The position numbers were made by a program, and so were the translations under genes. Below are positions 40,606-49,747 of a DNA stretch of 64,000 bases, in pieces. Position 1 is the first letter of the stretch, and each line of letters opens with the position of its first letter. The notes under the pieces are model-generated. The model worked only from the letters and a program-made list of their open reading frames with translations. It was not told the origin of the DNA and made no database searches. Origin of the DNA: Candidatus Delongbacteria bacterium (GTDB taxonomy: Bacteria > CAIWAD01); contig JBAYTZ010000006.1 in NCBI GenBank assembly GCA_041675285.1, positions 186,001 to 250,000 on the forward strand, written 5' to 3'.

Positions 40606-41366
40606 GGTCGGTCCCCTCTGTTTTGTTGATATCCGCGAAACGGGCCAATCCCGTCCGCTGTCAGTCAGGAATGCGCGTCGCCCGATGGAGAAATCCAATA
40701 TAGACCGCATTCAACGCCATCGATACTCTTGAAATCAGATGCAGAGCGTGAGCAGCAATCGCGACGCGCCTGGCGCGGCGCTTGCCTTTTCCCTATCAAT
40801 GTTTCCTATCCCTTCAGACTGCAAGAGACATAATGGGTGCATAGCCGGCGGCAAGCATCGACAGCGATGATGTATGGGCAAGAATTGCTGCATGTGTGCC
40901 GGTGTTACAAGCGCATCTCATGCTCTTGTATTCGGAAGCATTGGCGGGGGGCGCCACTGGCCAAGAGAACGAACCTACTCAGAAAAAGCAACTGGCAAAT
41001 TGGTGTTTTTGAGTACGTGAACTGACGTATCTACCAGGTAACAGCCCGCGCGCGCAGACACCCCTTTGGGCCGTGGTGCCCCCAAGGGGGTACCCGCTTT
41101 GCCCCATACCACCCCCCCCTCCTGCCAGATTCAGGTCAGCTCGGGCCGGATCCGCCGGCGCCGCCGGAGTGCGCCCGCGACCTGGTACGCGCCGGCCAAG
41201 CGCCAAAAACGCAGCACAGGCCGGACGCGGCGACATCCACCAGGGCGCAAGTGCCCGCTCGGCGCCTACGGGCGCCCGTTGCGCCCCGATCTCGCCCCGA
41301 GCCGGGTTTCCGGCCCAGCCCGGGGCCCGCTGCGCTCCCTGCCCACGGCACGGCTGCCAGGCTCAA
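40606..41366. other. Gene-free stretch: end of cassette array and GC-rich spacer
   Basis: Positions 40740-41030 hold the third copy of TGGCGCGGCGCTTGC (40771-40785) and the second 37 bp repeat (40956-40992), so this is a decayed cassette without a gene. From about 41048 the sequence becomes very GC-rich with short palindromes (CCCCCAAGGGGGTACC at about 41081). This outer edge, next to the candidate small terminase, could hold an attI-like or pac site; neither is demonstrated. Confidence 0.45.
40956..40992. repeat. 37 bp repeat, copy 2
   Basis: Partner of 40151-40187 with two substitutions. Confidence 0.8.
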
Positions 41367-41396
41367 AACGTCCGAGAACAGCGATTCCCGGACGTT
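41367..41396 (-). terminator. Rho-independent terminator candidate downstream of the small terminase
   Basis: The 12 bp stem AACGTCCGAGAA / TTCCCGGACGTT (one wobble pair) with a 6-base loop is followed on the minus strand by TTTT. It lies about 90 bases past the 41485 stop, in the direction of transcription. Confidence 0.6.
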
Positions 41397-41436
41397 TCCG
41401 CTTGCGCCTGGTGGGCGATCCCTTTGATAATCAATA

Positions 41437-41457
41437 GCCGCCCCAGAGCGGGGCGGC
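41437..41457 (-). terminator. GC-rich hairpin downstream of the small terminase
   Basis: GCCGCCCC-AGAGC-GGGGCGGC, a perfect 8 bp stem 28 bases past the stop codon, has a weak U tract. With the next hairpin it forms a double stop for rightmost transcription before the cassette island. Confidence 0.55.
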
Positions 41458-41484
41458 ATGTTCTCGGACGTTATTCTCGGGTTT

Positions 41485-42195
41485 TCAGCCGAACGGATCC
41501 GGCGGAAGGTCATTATCCGCCAGGCCGCCAGGCCCGGCGTCGTCCTGGTCGTCGTCGTCGTCCTCATCCGGCACGCCCGCGCCCAGGACCTCGAGCCCGC
41601 CGCCCTGGAGAGAGGCGCCGCCTGCGATGGGCCGGCCGCCGGACAAGGCCCGCATCTGGGCCGGCGTCAGGACGCCGCGCACGCGTTCAAGCAGCGCGCC
41701 CACCTGGACGCCCGTGGCCAGCAGGCCCGGACCGTCCTTGCCGCCCTTCCCACCCTTGGCCTCCTGTTCCTTTGGCGTCGCCCGCAGGTTGCGCAGGTGC
41801 CGGTCCACGACCCGGGACAGGAGCTCGATGTCCTTCGGGTCCAACGACTCCATGCCGTAGGTCAGCCGCACGTGAGCCGCGCCGGCCGCCACAATCTGGC
41901 GCAGGTCCGCGCCCGTGTTCAGCCCGACGTAGTCGCGGTAGACCTCCGCCACGAACCAGGTCAGGGCCAGCTGCCAGGCCGGATCCTGGAACAGGGCCGG
42001 CACGACCACGCCCGCGGGCAAGTCCGGGCCCGGCACCAGGTCCTCCGGCCGCGCCTGATGCAGATGGCAGCGCATGCCCGTCATCGGCACGGCCATCTGG
42101 CAGAGCCGCCCGTCCGCCAGCTCGCGCTTGCACCGGGGCGACCCAGCGATGCCGCCGCGCTTCCCCGTGTCCACTTTTCCTGGTTCCGGTTTCAT
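41485..42195 (-). CDS. Candidate terminase small subunit / packaging-associated protein
   Basis: This 236-residue protein starts at MKPEPGKVDTGKRGGIAGSP with GAGAGGAG upstream. Near the N-terminus it has a Cys/His motif (PRCKRELADGRLCQ, then MRCHLH) like those seen in proteins encoded before terminase genes. The helical middle contains WQLALTWFVAEVYRDYVGLN and IELLSRVVDRHLRNLRATPK. An acidic low-complexity tail follows (DEDDDDDQDDAG). Position upstream of the large terminase, though 11.7 kb away, suggests TerS; homology is not clear. Confidence 0.55.
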   Translation of the reverse strand: MKPEPGKVDTGKRGGIAGSPRCKRELADGRLCQMAVPMTGMRCHLHQARPEDLVPGPDLPAGVVVPALFQDPAWQLALTWFVAEVYRDYVGLNTGADLRQIVAAGAAHVRLTYGMESLDPKDIELLSRVVDRHLRNLRATPKEQEAKGGKGGKDGPGLLATGVQVGALLERVRGVLTPAQMRALSGGRPIAGGASLQGGGLEVLGAGVPDEDDDDDQDDAGPGGLADNDLPPDPFG

Positions 42196-42368
42196 TCTGG
42201 ACTCCTCTCGGTCGCCCCGGCCGGCCCGGCCGGCTGGGGCATTTCGGGCGGGTGGGCTCATGCGGGGTATCCCTGACAATTCCAGGCCCCAACTCCCGCT
42301 CATCCCTGACAGTATGACATCAACTTGTCAATTTGTCAGTGCCATATCTCAGTACACCCATTGTTTGT

Positions 42369-43736
42369 TCAAACCTTCAGCCTGCGCTTCACCTGGGGCC
42401 GTTTCACGCGCTTGGCCGGCTGGCCCTTCTCTTCCACCGGCCGCTTGTACGCCTGCAGCTTGGGATTGGGCATGGTCTCGATCAGGGGCGCCAGGGCCTC
42501 CTTCAGCTCCTTCAGTGCCGTGGCCGTCACGCGCTGCTCAGCGTCTTTCATGACGGCGTCGAACTCGGTCTTGGAGATCCTGCCGATCCGGCGCAGCACG
42601 TGGCTGGTGGGCCGGCGGTAGACCTGGGCGATGAGCTTGGCCACCAGGAATGGATCCAGGAACGTGGTCTCGTTGTTGGCCGTGGAGCGGAAGAGGTGCG
42701 TGGGCGTCTCGATCTGGTCGTTGCCGATGAGGTGGATCTTCATGTAGTCGGCCAGCTCCTCTTTCCGAGCGTAGAGGATCTTGGCCGCGTCGGTCATGCG
42801 TTCGTATTCGACGGCGATGGCAGACAGGTCATTGGGGTTGACGCGGGCCTGGGGCAGGCCACGTGCGACCACCTCGCGCCAGAGCGGACAGCGGAGCTTG
42901 TGATCGCAGTAGGCGCAGTACTTGTTGAGCTGGGGTTCGAAGTGCGTGGAGCCTTCACAGCGGTGCACCAGGCTGGTGATCTGGTGGACGGCCAGCTGCA
43001 GGTCCGACTCGGACCGGATGGTGCGCTGGGAGAAGCCGTGCCTGAGAAGGACGAACTCGAAGTCGACGGGCGTGTCGGGCGTGACGGCCAGGGTCGTGGA
43101 GTCGCGCACGGCGATCTCGTAGATGGACGCCTGCAGGGACTGCCGGAGCTCGTCCTTGGTGTAGAGCATGCGGTTGGTCTTGTAGTCCTTGATCCGCACG
43201 ACGCCTTCGGGCGTCATCTCCAGGCGATCGATGAAGCCGATGAGCCGGATGTCGCCAAAGGGGTCCTCGATGACGAATTCGAACGGCCACTCGAGGCCGA
43301 TGATCTGGTCGGCGTAGAAGTCGCCGGTTTTCAGGTACTCGATGAGGATGGCCTGGGCGTCGGCCAGGACTTGGCCGTTGGGGAGCACGTCGCGCTTTTC
43401 TGCCGGCTCCTGGAAGGCGGTGTGCAGGCAGTCGAGGAAGAGCTTCTGGTGACGGAAGAGGCGGCCCATGTGCCGAGCTTGCTGGAGGGCCTGGCAGCCG
43501 AGCTCGAGCGTGCGGTGGCAGAGCTTGCCGAGGACGGCCGGTCCGCCGGCGTCGGGGATGGGCAGGACGTGGTCGGCACCGTAGATCTGGGGATCCAGGT
43601 AGCGGGCCTTGTAGGCAAGTGGGCAGCGGGCGTAGGTATCGAGTCGTGAGAACGACCAATGCTCGTTGTGGACCTGGAAGCTCTCGGGGATCCGGGTTTC
43701 CAAGAGGGGCATGTCGGGGTTGCAGGGGTTAAGCAT
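42369..43736 (-). CDS. PD-(D/E)XK nuclease, RecB/Cas4-like
   Basis: This 455-residue protein starts at MLNPCNPDMPLLETRIPESF. It shows the Cas4/RecB nuclease core: SFSRLDTYARCPLAYKARYL, GKLCHRTLELG, IGFIDRLEM, then RIKDYKTNRM (D, and D-x-K of the active site). The cluster LNKYCAYCDHKLRCPLW together with the early Cys could hold an iron-sulphur cluster. Probably a 5'-3' exonuclease in phage recombination, matching the Rad50-like ATPase at 62.4 kb. Confidence 0.85.
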   Translation of the reverse strand: MLNPCNPDMPLLETRIPESFQVHNEHWSFSRLDTYARCPLAYKARYLDPQIYGADHVLPIPDAGGPAVLGKLCHRTLELGCQALQQARHMGRLFRHQKLFLDCLHTAFQEPAEKRDVLPNGQVLADAQAILIEYLKTGDFYADQIIGLEWPFEFVIEDPFGDIRLIGFIDRLEMTPEGVVRIKDYKTNRMLYTKDELRQSLQASIYEIAVRDSTTLAVTPDTPVDFEFVLLRHGFSQRTIRSESDLQLAVHQITSLVHRCEGSTHFEPQLNKYCAYCDHKLRCPLWREVVARGLPQARVNPNDLSAIAVEYERMTDAAKILYARKEELADYMKIHLIGNDQIETPTHLFRSTANNETTFLDPFLVAKLIAQVYRRPTSHVLRRIGRISKTEFDAVMKDAEQRVTATALKELKEALAPLIETMPNPKLQAYKRPVEEKGQPAKRVKRPQVKRRLKV

Positions 43737-44321
43737 GGGGGGTTCCTTCCCGGTGATCGGGTGTTGTGGTTTGAGGGGCGTGGTGGGGCTGTGTGGCCCG
43801 CCTGCCGGGCGTGGGGCAGCGGCGTGCGGGCGGCGGGGCAACAGAGGGGGAATGACGGTCAGGCCGGAAAGGGCGCACGGGGGGAACGGGGGGAACGTGC
43901 ACTGCGTGGCGCATGGCCTTGGAAACTCCCACCATCAGGTAGGGGACAAAGCCAACCAAAACCTGATTTCCAGGGGGTGTCTCCCTAGGGGCATGCAACG
44001 AAAAGTCGTCTGCCCATTGGACTCGGCCCGCATGTTCATTTCTATTCTTAAAAAACAAAAAATCTATGTCCGTGCGGGCAGAGGCCATTGGGCAGGAAAA
44101 TCGAGTGCGTGGGGTAGGGTGACACCCCTTGTGGAGACACTTTTGGCAGCCTTTGGGCAATTCCAAAGCTAATGATCGATTGTCCGAATATGGTCTGGCC
44201 CAATGCAAAGTGGGCCAATGGGCCATCAAGTCTCGCCTAACTTGTGTCACGGATTGTTGAGAATCGGCCCAATGGCCCACTTCATCCCGAGCCAGAAAAG
44301 ATTCATGACAATGCGGGTCGC
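43737..44321. promoter_or_regulatory. Control region with five CCAATGG-type repeats
   Basis: No credible gene. GGCCCAATGG or its complement occurs at 44011-44020, 44083-44093, 44196-44206, 44211-44225 (palindrome TGGGCCAATGGGCCA) and 44265-44280. The region lies between the HTH regulator and the nuclease gene it precedes, so these may be its operators. An open frame from 44325 is repeat-derived and is not annotated. Confidence 0.55.
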
Positions 44322-44759
44322 TCATGACTCTGTTTCCTCACGCCACTCCCGATGCACGCGCGGCGGCACAGTATCCGCAAGGGCGATCCATTCTTGAATT
44401 CGCACACGATCCTCTGGGTGCCTAGGCACTCTGTCCCGATTCAGCCAATTGGAGACCGTCTTGCGCGGGTAGCCCAGCAGGCCGGCTAGCTGCCGGGTGT
44501 TTAGCCCGATGTCGGCCTTGCGTGCGGCCAGCGCGGACAGGAGGGGGTCCCGAACCTTGCCGCCAGGCGTGCGAACGACGCGTGGTTTGCGCGGCGTTGG
44601 GGGTCTGTTGGCTTCCGCCTCCCGTTCCATGCGCGCCGTGTAGTCCCGGTGGAGGTCCCCCAGGACCTGTTCCACGGTGCGCAAGCGATTGTCCATCTCG
44701 CGCATGAAGAGAGCGGCCTTGTCGAGGCGGTCTTGGATGGCCTTGAGCTCCTTGTTCAT
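44322..44759 (-). CDS. Coiled-coil HTH regulator
   Basis: This 145-residue protein starts at MNKELKAIQDRLDKAALFMR. Residues 1-50 form a coiled coil, followed by a Pro/Arg linker (RPPTPRKPRVVRTPG). The C-terminus is an XRE-type HTH (LNTRQLAGLLGYPRKTVSNW, LNRDRVPRHPEDRV). It probably regulates the repeat-rich region just downstream and may control lysogeny. Confidence 0.75.
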   Translation of the reverse strand: MNKELKAIQDRLDKAALFMREMDNRLRTVEQVLGDLHRDYTARMEREAEANRPPTPRKPRVVRTPGGKVRDPLLSALAARKADIGLNTRQLAGLLGYPRKTVSNWLNRDRVPRHPEDRVRIQEWIALADTVPPRVHREWREETES

Positions 44760-45212
44760 TGGGCGTGGCCTTTGGGGCATGTGGTGGCCACCAGGGCCAC
44801 AGTGCCCAGGGCGCATGGCATGGGTGTCGAGTTCTTCATGTGAACGTTTCTTCCTTCCATTGATACAGCTTCAGTGCTACGCTTTATGAGTCCCGACATG
44901 GTCTGGCCAATTCGAGATTCCCACTCCCCCCCCGGGCGTGTTGGCCAGGCACCCGCACTCATCCTTCCACCAGCACACGGGGCTGGCGGGCATGAGTAAT
45001 TGCGACGGTTCCACCGTGGGCTTCCACGGTGTTCTGGGCGCCCCAATCGTGATACCGCGCCGATGTGGGGCGCCCTTCATGTTCACATGGCCGTGGTGTG
45101 CCCGCAGGTTCGTTGCGTCCCCCGCGTTGGTCCTGCGCGAGGGATTCCAGCAGGGGCCCGCCTTGTGGCTGAGTCGCCTGGTCACGGTTCCTTTCGACTG
45201 GAGGTGGATGGA
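44760..45212. other. Divergent intergenic region before the histidine kinase
   Basis: No credible gene. It must contain the promoters of the leftward HTH gene and the rightward kinase. The only clear structure is the 10 bp inverted repeat at 45036-45075. Confidence 0.5.
45036..45075. promoter_or_regulatory. 10 bp inverted repeat upstream of the kinase gene
   Basis: GGGCGCCCCA (45036-45045) and TGGGGCGCCC (45066-45075) are perfect inverted arms 20 bases apart. Spacing and location suggest an operator for a dimeric regulator or an RNA hairpin in the kinase leader. Confidence 0.5.
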
Positions 45213-48200
45213 ATGGGCAACTCGAAGACCTGGACGCACATCTTGATCCTTGCCCTTGTCGTGCTGGTGGCGGGCGGCGGTCTGTTCTACGCCGTCCAGC
45301 GAAACCGCTTGTGCCGGGAAGCCGAAGACAACCTGCGCACGATCACCGAATTCAAAGCACGCCAGATCTCGAATTGGTTCCTGGAGCGCCAGGGAGATGC
45401 TGCCATCCTGGGGGCCACGCTGTCCTTGTCGGACGAGGTCGACCAGCTGCTGGTGGCCGCATCTAGAGCGACCCACCCAATCGAAGCCACGCGGTCCGAG
45501 CGGTATGTCAAATCCGCGTTTGAGCGAATTCGAACACACTATGGATTCCGTGAAGTCCAGCTGGTGAACCACCAGGGCCGCGTAGTGGTCAGCGTCGCGG
45601 GCCTGGCCAAAGAGCTCGATCCAGATAAGCGGGAGGCGGTCCTGGCGGCCATGCGGGATGGGCAACCGCGCTTGGTCGACTTGCACGTGTGCGCCAACGG
45701 AAATACCCCGCATTTGAGCTGGGTCGCGCCCGTGCGGAGTGTCCGGGCCCCAGAGGGCGCGGCGATCGGCGTGGTCGTGTTGATGGCCGATGCCGCAGAC
45801 TTCCTTTATCCCCTCATCCAGTCGTGGCCGCGAAGCAGCCGCACGGCCGAAACCGTGTTGGTCCGCCAAGTGGGTGACAGCGTGGTCTTCTTGAACGATC
45901 TGCGCCACAAGCCCGGCACGGCGCTTCGGTATCGCCTGCCACTGACCCAGAGCGACCTGCCTGCGGTGTGGGCGGTGACGGAGGGCGATGCGGTCCGCCA
46001 TGGCAAGGACTACCGTGGGGTTGATGTTTTGGCCGCGACCCGGTTCGTGGAGGGCACGCCGTGGGCCATTGTCTCCAAAGAGGATGCCGCAGAGGCCCTG
46101 TCCTTCATGCGCCACCAGTCGACCCTGGTCATCCTCGTGGTGGTCGTTCTTCTGCTCGCCATCGGGATCGGGTTGGCCTTGGTGCGACAGCGTGAAGAGC
46201 GCCACCACCTTCACGTGCTTCTGCAGAAGGAGCGAGAGCTGGGACGGGCGGCCCGCCATCACCAGGTCGTGCTGCAGTCCATTGGCGACGCGGTCATGGC
46301 AACAGACGCCGAAGGCCGGGTTGACTTGATGAATCCGGAAGCGGAGCGACAGACCGGTTGGACGCTTGAACAGGCCCATGGTAAGCCGCTGGAAGAGATC
46401 TTCCAGATCGTCAACGAGGAAACGGGCGACACGGTGGAAAGCCCCGTGTCGCGGGTCATCCGGGAGCGCAAAGTGGTGGGCCTGGCCAACCACACGCTGC
46501 TGATCAACCGCGCAGGAGACCGGCATCCCATCGCGGACAGCGGTGCACCCATTGAAGAGGACGATGGCACCCTGTCTGGCGTGGTGCTGGTCTTCCGTGA
46601 TCAGACGGAGGAACGCATTGCCAAGGGCGCGCTGGAGCAAAGCGAGCGTCGCTTCCGGTCCACGTTTGAGCAGGCCGCCGTTGGCATGGCCCACACGGAC
46701 AGCGAAGGCCGCGTGCTGCGCGCCAACGAGGCCACATGCCGCATGCTGGGCTACACGCAAGCGGAACTGGCCAGCATGACGTATCACCAAGTGAGCCACC
46801 CGGACGAGTTTGCAGAAGACCTGGTCGCGCGGATCAAACTGATGGCGGGAACCGAGGCCTCGGTGTCGCGCGAAAAGCAGCTGCTGCGAAAGGATGGGAG
46901 CCTGTTCTGGGCCACCGTGACCGTGTCGCTGGTCCGTGATACAAACGGAGAGCCGGCCTACTTCATCTCGGTGCTGCAGGACATCACTACCAAGCGTCAG
47001 GCCAAGGAAGCCCTGCGGCGCATGAAATACTGCGTGGATAACGCATCTGACATGGTCTTTTGGATTGCCCCAGATGGCAGGATTCTCTACACCAACAAGG
47101 CGGCCGAAGTCCAAACCGGATACCCGATAGACGAGCTGCTTACGCTTTCCATCTATGACCTGGACATAGAACTGCGCCATGATGATTGGCCCAAGCACTT
47201 CAACGGTCTGAGAGAGCAAGGGTCGATCCTGTTTGAGACCCAGCATCGGCACAAGGATGGCCATGCATACCCTGTGGAAGCCCACGCTACCTACGTGTCG
47301 TTTGATGGTCAGGAGTTCAACTTTGCCTTTGCCCGTGACATCTCGTCCCGAAAGGAGGCAGAGCGGGAGCAGGAAGCCCTGCGCGGCCAGCTGGTGCAGT
47401 CCCAGAAAATGGAAGCCGTAGGCCGCCTGGCCGGCGGCGTGGCCCACGATTTCAACAATATCCTGCAAGCCCTGCTTGGGTACGGCAACATGCTGCAAGA
47501 GGTGATGCCCGCGGACAGCGAAGCGGCGGAGTTTGCAGATGAGATCGTGAACGGCGCGCACCGCGCCGCGGCCTTGACACGCCAGCTGCTGGCGTTCAGT
47601 CGCAAGCAGAACATCCAGCCCCGCGTGTTGGATCTCAATGACACCATCGTGGGAATGCTGAAGCTCTTGGGCCGCCTCATTGCTGAGGAGATTGACCTGC
47701 AGTGGCATCCCGCAAACAACCTGCAGCCCGTTCGCATGGACCCAGAACAGATCAACCAGGTCTTGGTGAACCTGGTGGTCAATGCCCGTGACGCCATCGA
47801 AGGGACAGGTGCGATCACCATCGAAACCGATGCGGCCGTCTTTGATGAGGAGTACTGCGGGCACCACGAAGGAGCGGTTCCAGGCAGCTACGTCGTGCTG
47901 GCTGTGAGCGACACGGGTTGTGGCATGGACGAACTGGTGAAGGCCAAGATCTTTGAACCGTTCTACACGACGAAGGGCCTGGGCAAAGGCACGGGCCTTG
48001 GCCTGGCCACCGTCTATGGTGTCGTGAAGCAAAATGGTGGGTTCATCAACGTCTACAGCGAGCCCAATCAGGGCACGACCTTCCGCATCTATCTGCCCAT
48101 CCACGAGGGCGGGATCGTGGAAGAGACTGCCGGACAACCTGCCGGCCCCATCTACCACGGCACGGAGACCATCCTGGTGGTGGAGGACGAGCGGCCCCTG

Positions 48201-48530
48201 CTTCGCTTCGCCGAACAGCTCCTGAAGAGCATGGGGTACACGGTGATTGCCGCTGAGAGTCCCATGCGCGCCCTGGAACTGGCCCAGGCGTACCCGGCAC
48301 CCATCCACCTGCTGCTGACCGACGTGATCATGCCCCAGATGAGCGGCCGCGAGCTCTACAACGCCCTTCTCAAGCAGCGGCCGGACCTGCCGTGCCTGTA
48401 CATGTCGGGCTACACGAGCAACGTCATTGCGCACCGGAGTATCCTTGAGGAAGGCGTCCATTTCTTGGCCAAGCCCTTCACGCGCCAGGAGCTAGCCACG
48501 AAGTTGCGGGTCATCCTGGACGTGCAGTGA
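45213..48530 (+). CDS. Hybrid sensor histidine kinase (sensor, PAS x3, HisKA, ATPase, receiver)
   Basis: This 1105-residue protein starts at MGNSKTWTHILILALVVLVA with GGAGG 8 nt upstream. TM1 is at 9-27, an extracytoplasmic double-Cache-like sensor at 30-300, TM2 at 304-325. PAS domains lie at about 345-465, 478-592 and 602-712. HisKA contains GGVAHDFNN with H745; HATPase has N857, DTGCGM and GTGLGLA; the receiver has D1037 (LLLTDVIMP) and K1087. All catalytic residues are present. It is on the opposite strand to the phage genes, a likely moron. Its target response is unknown. Confidence 0.93.
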   Translation: MGNSKTWTHILILALVVLVAGGGLFYAVQRNRLCREAEDNLRTITEFKARQISNWFLERQGDAAILGATLSLSDEVDQLLVAASRATHPIEATRSERYVKSAFERIRTHYGFREVQLVNHQGRVVVSVAGLAKELDPDKREAVLAAMRDGQPRLVDLHVCANGNTPHLSWVAPVRSVRAPEGAAIGVVVLMADAADFLYPLIQSWPRSSRTAETVLVRQVGDSVVFLNDLRHKPGTALRYRLPLTQSDLPAVWAVTEGDAVRHGKDYRGVDVLAATRFVEGTPWAIVSKEDAAEALSFMRHQSTLVILVVVVLLLAIGIGLALVRQREERHHLHVLLQKERELGRAARHHQVVLQSIGDAVMATDAEGRVDLMNPEAERQTGWTLEQAHGKPLEEIFQIVNEETGDTVESPVSRVIRERKVVGLANHTLLINRAGDRHPIADSGAPIEEDDGTLSGVVLVFRDQTEERIAKGALEQSERRFRSTFEQAAVGMAHTDSEGRVLRANEATCRMLGYTQAELASMTYHQVSHPDEFAEDLVARIKLMAGTEASVSREKQLLRKDGSLFWATVTVSLVRDTNGEPAYFISVLQDITTKRQAKEALRRMKYCVDNASDMVFWIAPDGRILYTNKAAEVQTGYPIDELLTLSIYDLDIELRHDDWPKHFNGLREQGSILFETQHRHKDGHAYPVEAHATYVSFDGQEFNFAFARDISSRKEAEREQEALRGQLVQSQKMEAVGRLAGGVAHDFNNILQALLGYGNMLQEVMPADSEAAEFADEIVNGAHRAAALTRQLLAFSRKQNIQPRVLDLNDTIVGMLKLLGRLIAEEIDLQWHPANNLQPVRMDPEQINQVLVNLVVNARDAIEGTGAITIETDAAVFDEEYCGHHEGAVPGSYVVLAVSDTGCGMDELVKAKIFEPFYTTKGLGKGTGLGLATVYGVVKQNGGFINVYSEPNQGTTFRIYLPIHEGGIVEETAGQPAGPIYHGTETILVVEDERPLLRFAEQLLKSMGYTVIAAESPMRALELAQAYPAPIHLLLTDVIMPQMSGRELYNALLKQRPDLPCLYMSGYTSNVIAHRSILEEGVHFLAKPFTRQELATKLRVILDVQ

Positions 48531-49115
48531 TGCCCTGCTGGACACCCCACGGTGCGCTGTTCCCAGAGCCGCGCACACTTGCTGGATTTCCGCCAGGCAG
48601 TCGGCCAGGGGATGGTGGGGCATCTGGGATTCGATGGGCGGGGTGATCTCGTCCAGTGTGCGCACGTCACGCACTTGCTTGGGGCTCCAGGGGACCGGGC
48701 AGCCGGCGGCCAGCAGCAGGTGCTCCAGGATGGCGATGTCGAAGTGGCCGCGGCTCCAGATGCAGGCGCCCGGGTCGGTGACGAGGCCGTGCAGCTCGTC
48801 CCGCAGGTGCGTCTCTACCTCGGCGAGCCGGTAGGGCTTGAAGACCTCGATGTGGGCGACTTCCCGGCTGCTGTCGAGCATGTTCCCAAGGGATTTCTCC
48901 TGGCTGGCCCACCAGGCCACGGTCTCGGTGGACACCGTACGGCCGGCCTGGATCTGTTCGTCCACGGTGCGACGGCAGTCGGTGACGCTGGAGCGGGTCG
49001 CGTCGAGGGTGTAGGTGCCGTCCTTCAGGTCGAAGCCCACGATGGCAATGGCGCGGATGACGGCCGATGGCGCCGTGTCCCAGGTCTCGATGTCGATCAT
49101 GTAGTGACGGGGCAT
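48492..49115 (-). CDS. DEDDh 3'-5' exonuclease
   Basis: This 207-residue protein begins MPRHYMIDIETWDTAPSAVI. Catalytic residues are D8 and E10 (DIE), D126 (SRGHFDIAIL) and H168/D172 (HHPLADCL), the DEDDh set of the Rv2179c/phage exoribonuclease type. Its 3' end overlaps the kinase gene by 39 bases in convergent orientation. Confidence 0.85.
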   Translation of the reverse strand: MPRHYMIDIETWDTAPSAVIRAIAIVGFDLKDGTYTLDATRSSVTDCRRTVDEQIQAGRTVSTETVAWWASQEKSLGNMLDSSREVAHIEVFKPYRLAEVETHLRDELHGLVTDPGACIWSRGHFDIAILEHLLLAAGCPVPWSPKQVRDVRTLDEITPPIESQMPHHPLADCLAEIQQVCAALGTAHRGVSSRASLHVQDDPQLRG

Positions 49116-49351
49116 GGGGTCTCCTTTCGATCAGTGGTCGCGGGTGTTGACGAGTTGGGCGCCCGGACGCAGTAGCCGCTGGTGGGCGTGTAGGGCTCGT
49201 GCTCGAAGACCCCGTCCTCGCGGATGGCGTAGGCCGTTTTGTCCAGCTTGAACGTGCGCCGGGCGACCTTCAAGGCATGGCGCCGGTCCCGGGCGTCCAC
49301 CACGCAGAGGTGAACCTTGGCCGCCTGGCTGCGGAAGATGAGGTGTCTCAT
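49097..49351 (-). CDS. Small unknown protein
   Basis: This 84-residue protein begins MRHLIFRSQAAKVHLCVVDA and contains HALKVARRTFKLDKTAYAIR. It is tightly coupled to the exonuclease gene (19-base overlap). Pattern resembles small phage proteins of unknown role. Confidence 0.62.
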   Translation of the reverse strand: MRHLIFRSQAAKVHLCVVDARDRRHALKVARRTFKLDKTAYAIREDGVFEHEPYTPTSGYCVRAPNSSTPATTDRKETPCPVTT

Positions 49352-49716
49352 TCCGGCACCTCTTCAATGGTGATGCGCACGCGGTGGGAATTGCGCGTGG
49401 GATCGTGGAGGAGGGATGCACCGAAGGTGAGCTCCTTGGTGCCATCTGCCATGGTATCCCAGAAGAAGATGTCTGGGAACGCGCCACCACCTCTGGGGAT
49501 GTGGGCATGGATGACTCGCCGTCGCCCATGGCGCAGGTTGCCCGCCGGCGTGGCCAGGCCACCTTCAATCTCCAGGCAGAAGCGGCAGCGCTGCTCCTCG
49601 ATTCGTTCGGGTACCCACAGTGTTTGGGCCCCGACGTGCACCGTCCGCACCTGGGCTTTATGCCGCTCTTGGTTTGCACGACGCTGTGGGAGACCCGGCC
49701 CAGGCGCTTGCGGCAC
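49348..49716 (-). CDS. Unknown protein, start uncertain
   Basis: The coding frame is clear in its last 100 residues (VRTVHVGAQTLWVPERIEEQ, RCRFCLEIEGG, PDIFFWDTMADGTKELTFGA). The best ribosome site instead precedes an ATG at 49751 in another frame, so a shift or a weak internal GTG (49716) must be used. The Cys pair CRFC could bind metal. Function unknown. Confidence 0.5.
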   Translation of the reverse strand: MPQAPGPGLPQRRANQERHKAQVRTVHVGAQTLWVPERIEEQRCRFCLEIEGGLATPAGNLRHGRRRVIHAHIPRGGGAFPDIFFWDTMADGTKELTFGASLLHDPTRNSHRVRITIEEVPE

Positions 49717-49747
49717 CAGGTGGGCGCGGGGCTTGGCTTGGACACCC

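Noticed and set aside
43729..44325. Minus-strand 198-codon frame after the HTH gene
   Set aside because: Start overlaps the HTH stop, but the content is driven by the CCAATGG repeats and a Pro-rich tail; more likely a control region.
44877..48461. Minus-strand open frame of 1194 codons
   Set aside because: Antisense of the histidine kinase, which has intact catalytic motifs and a good ribosome site on the plus strand.
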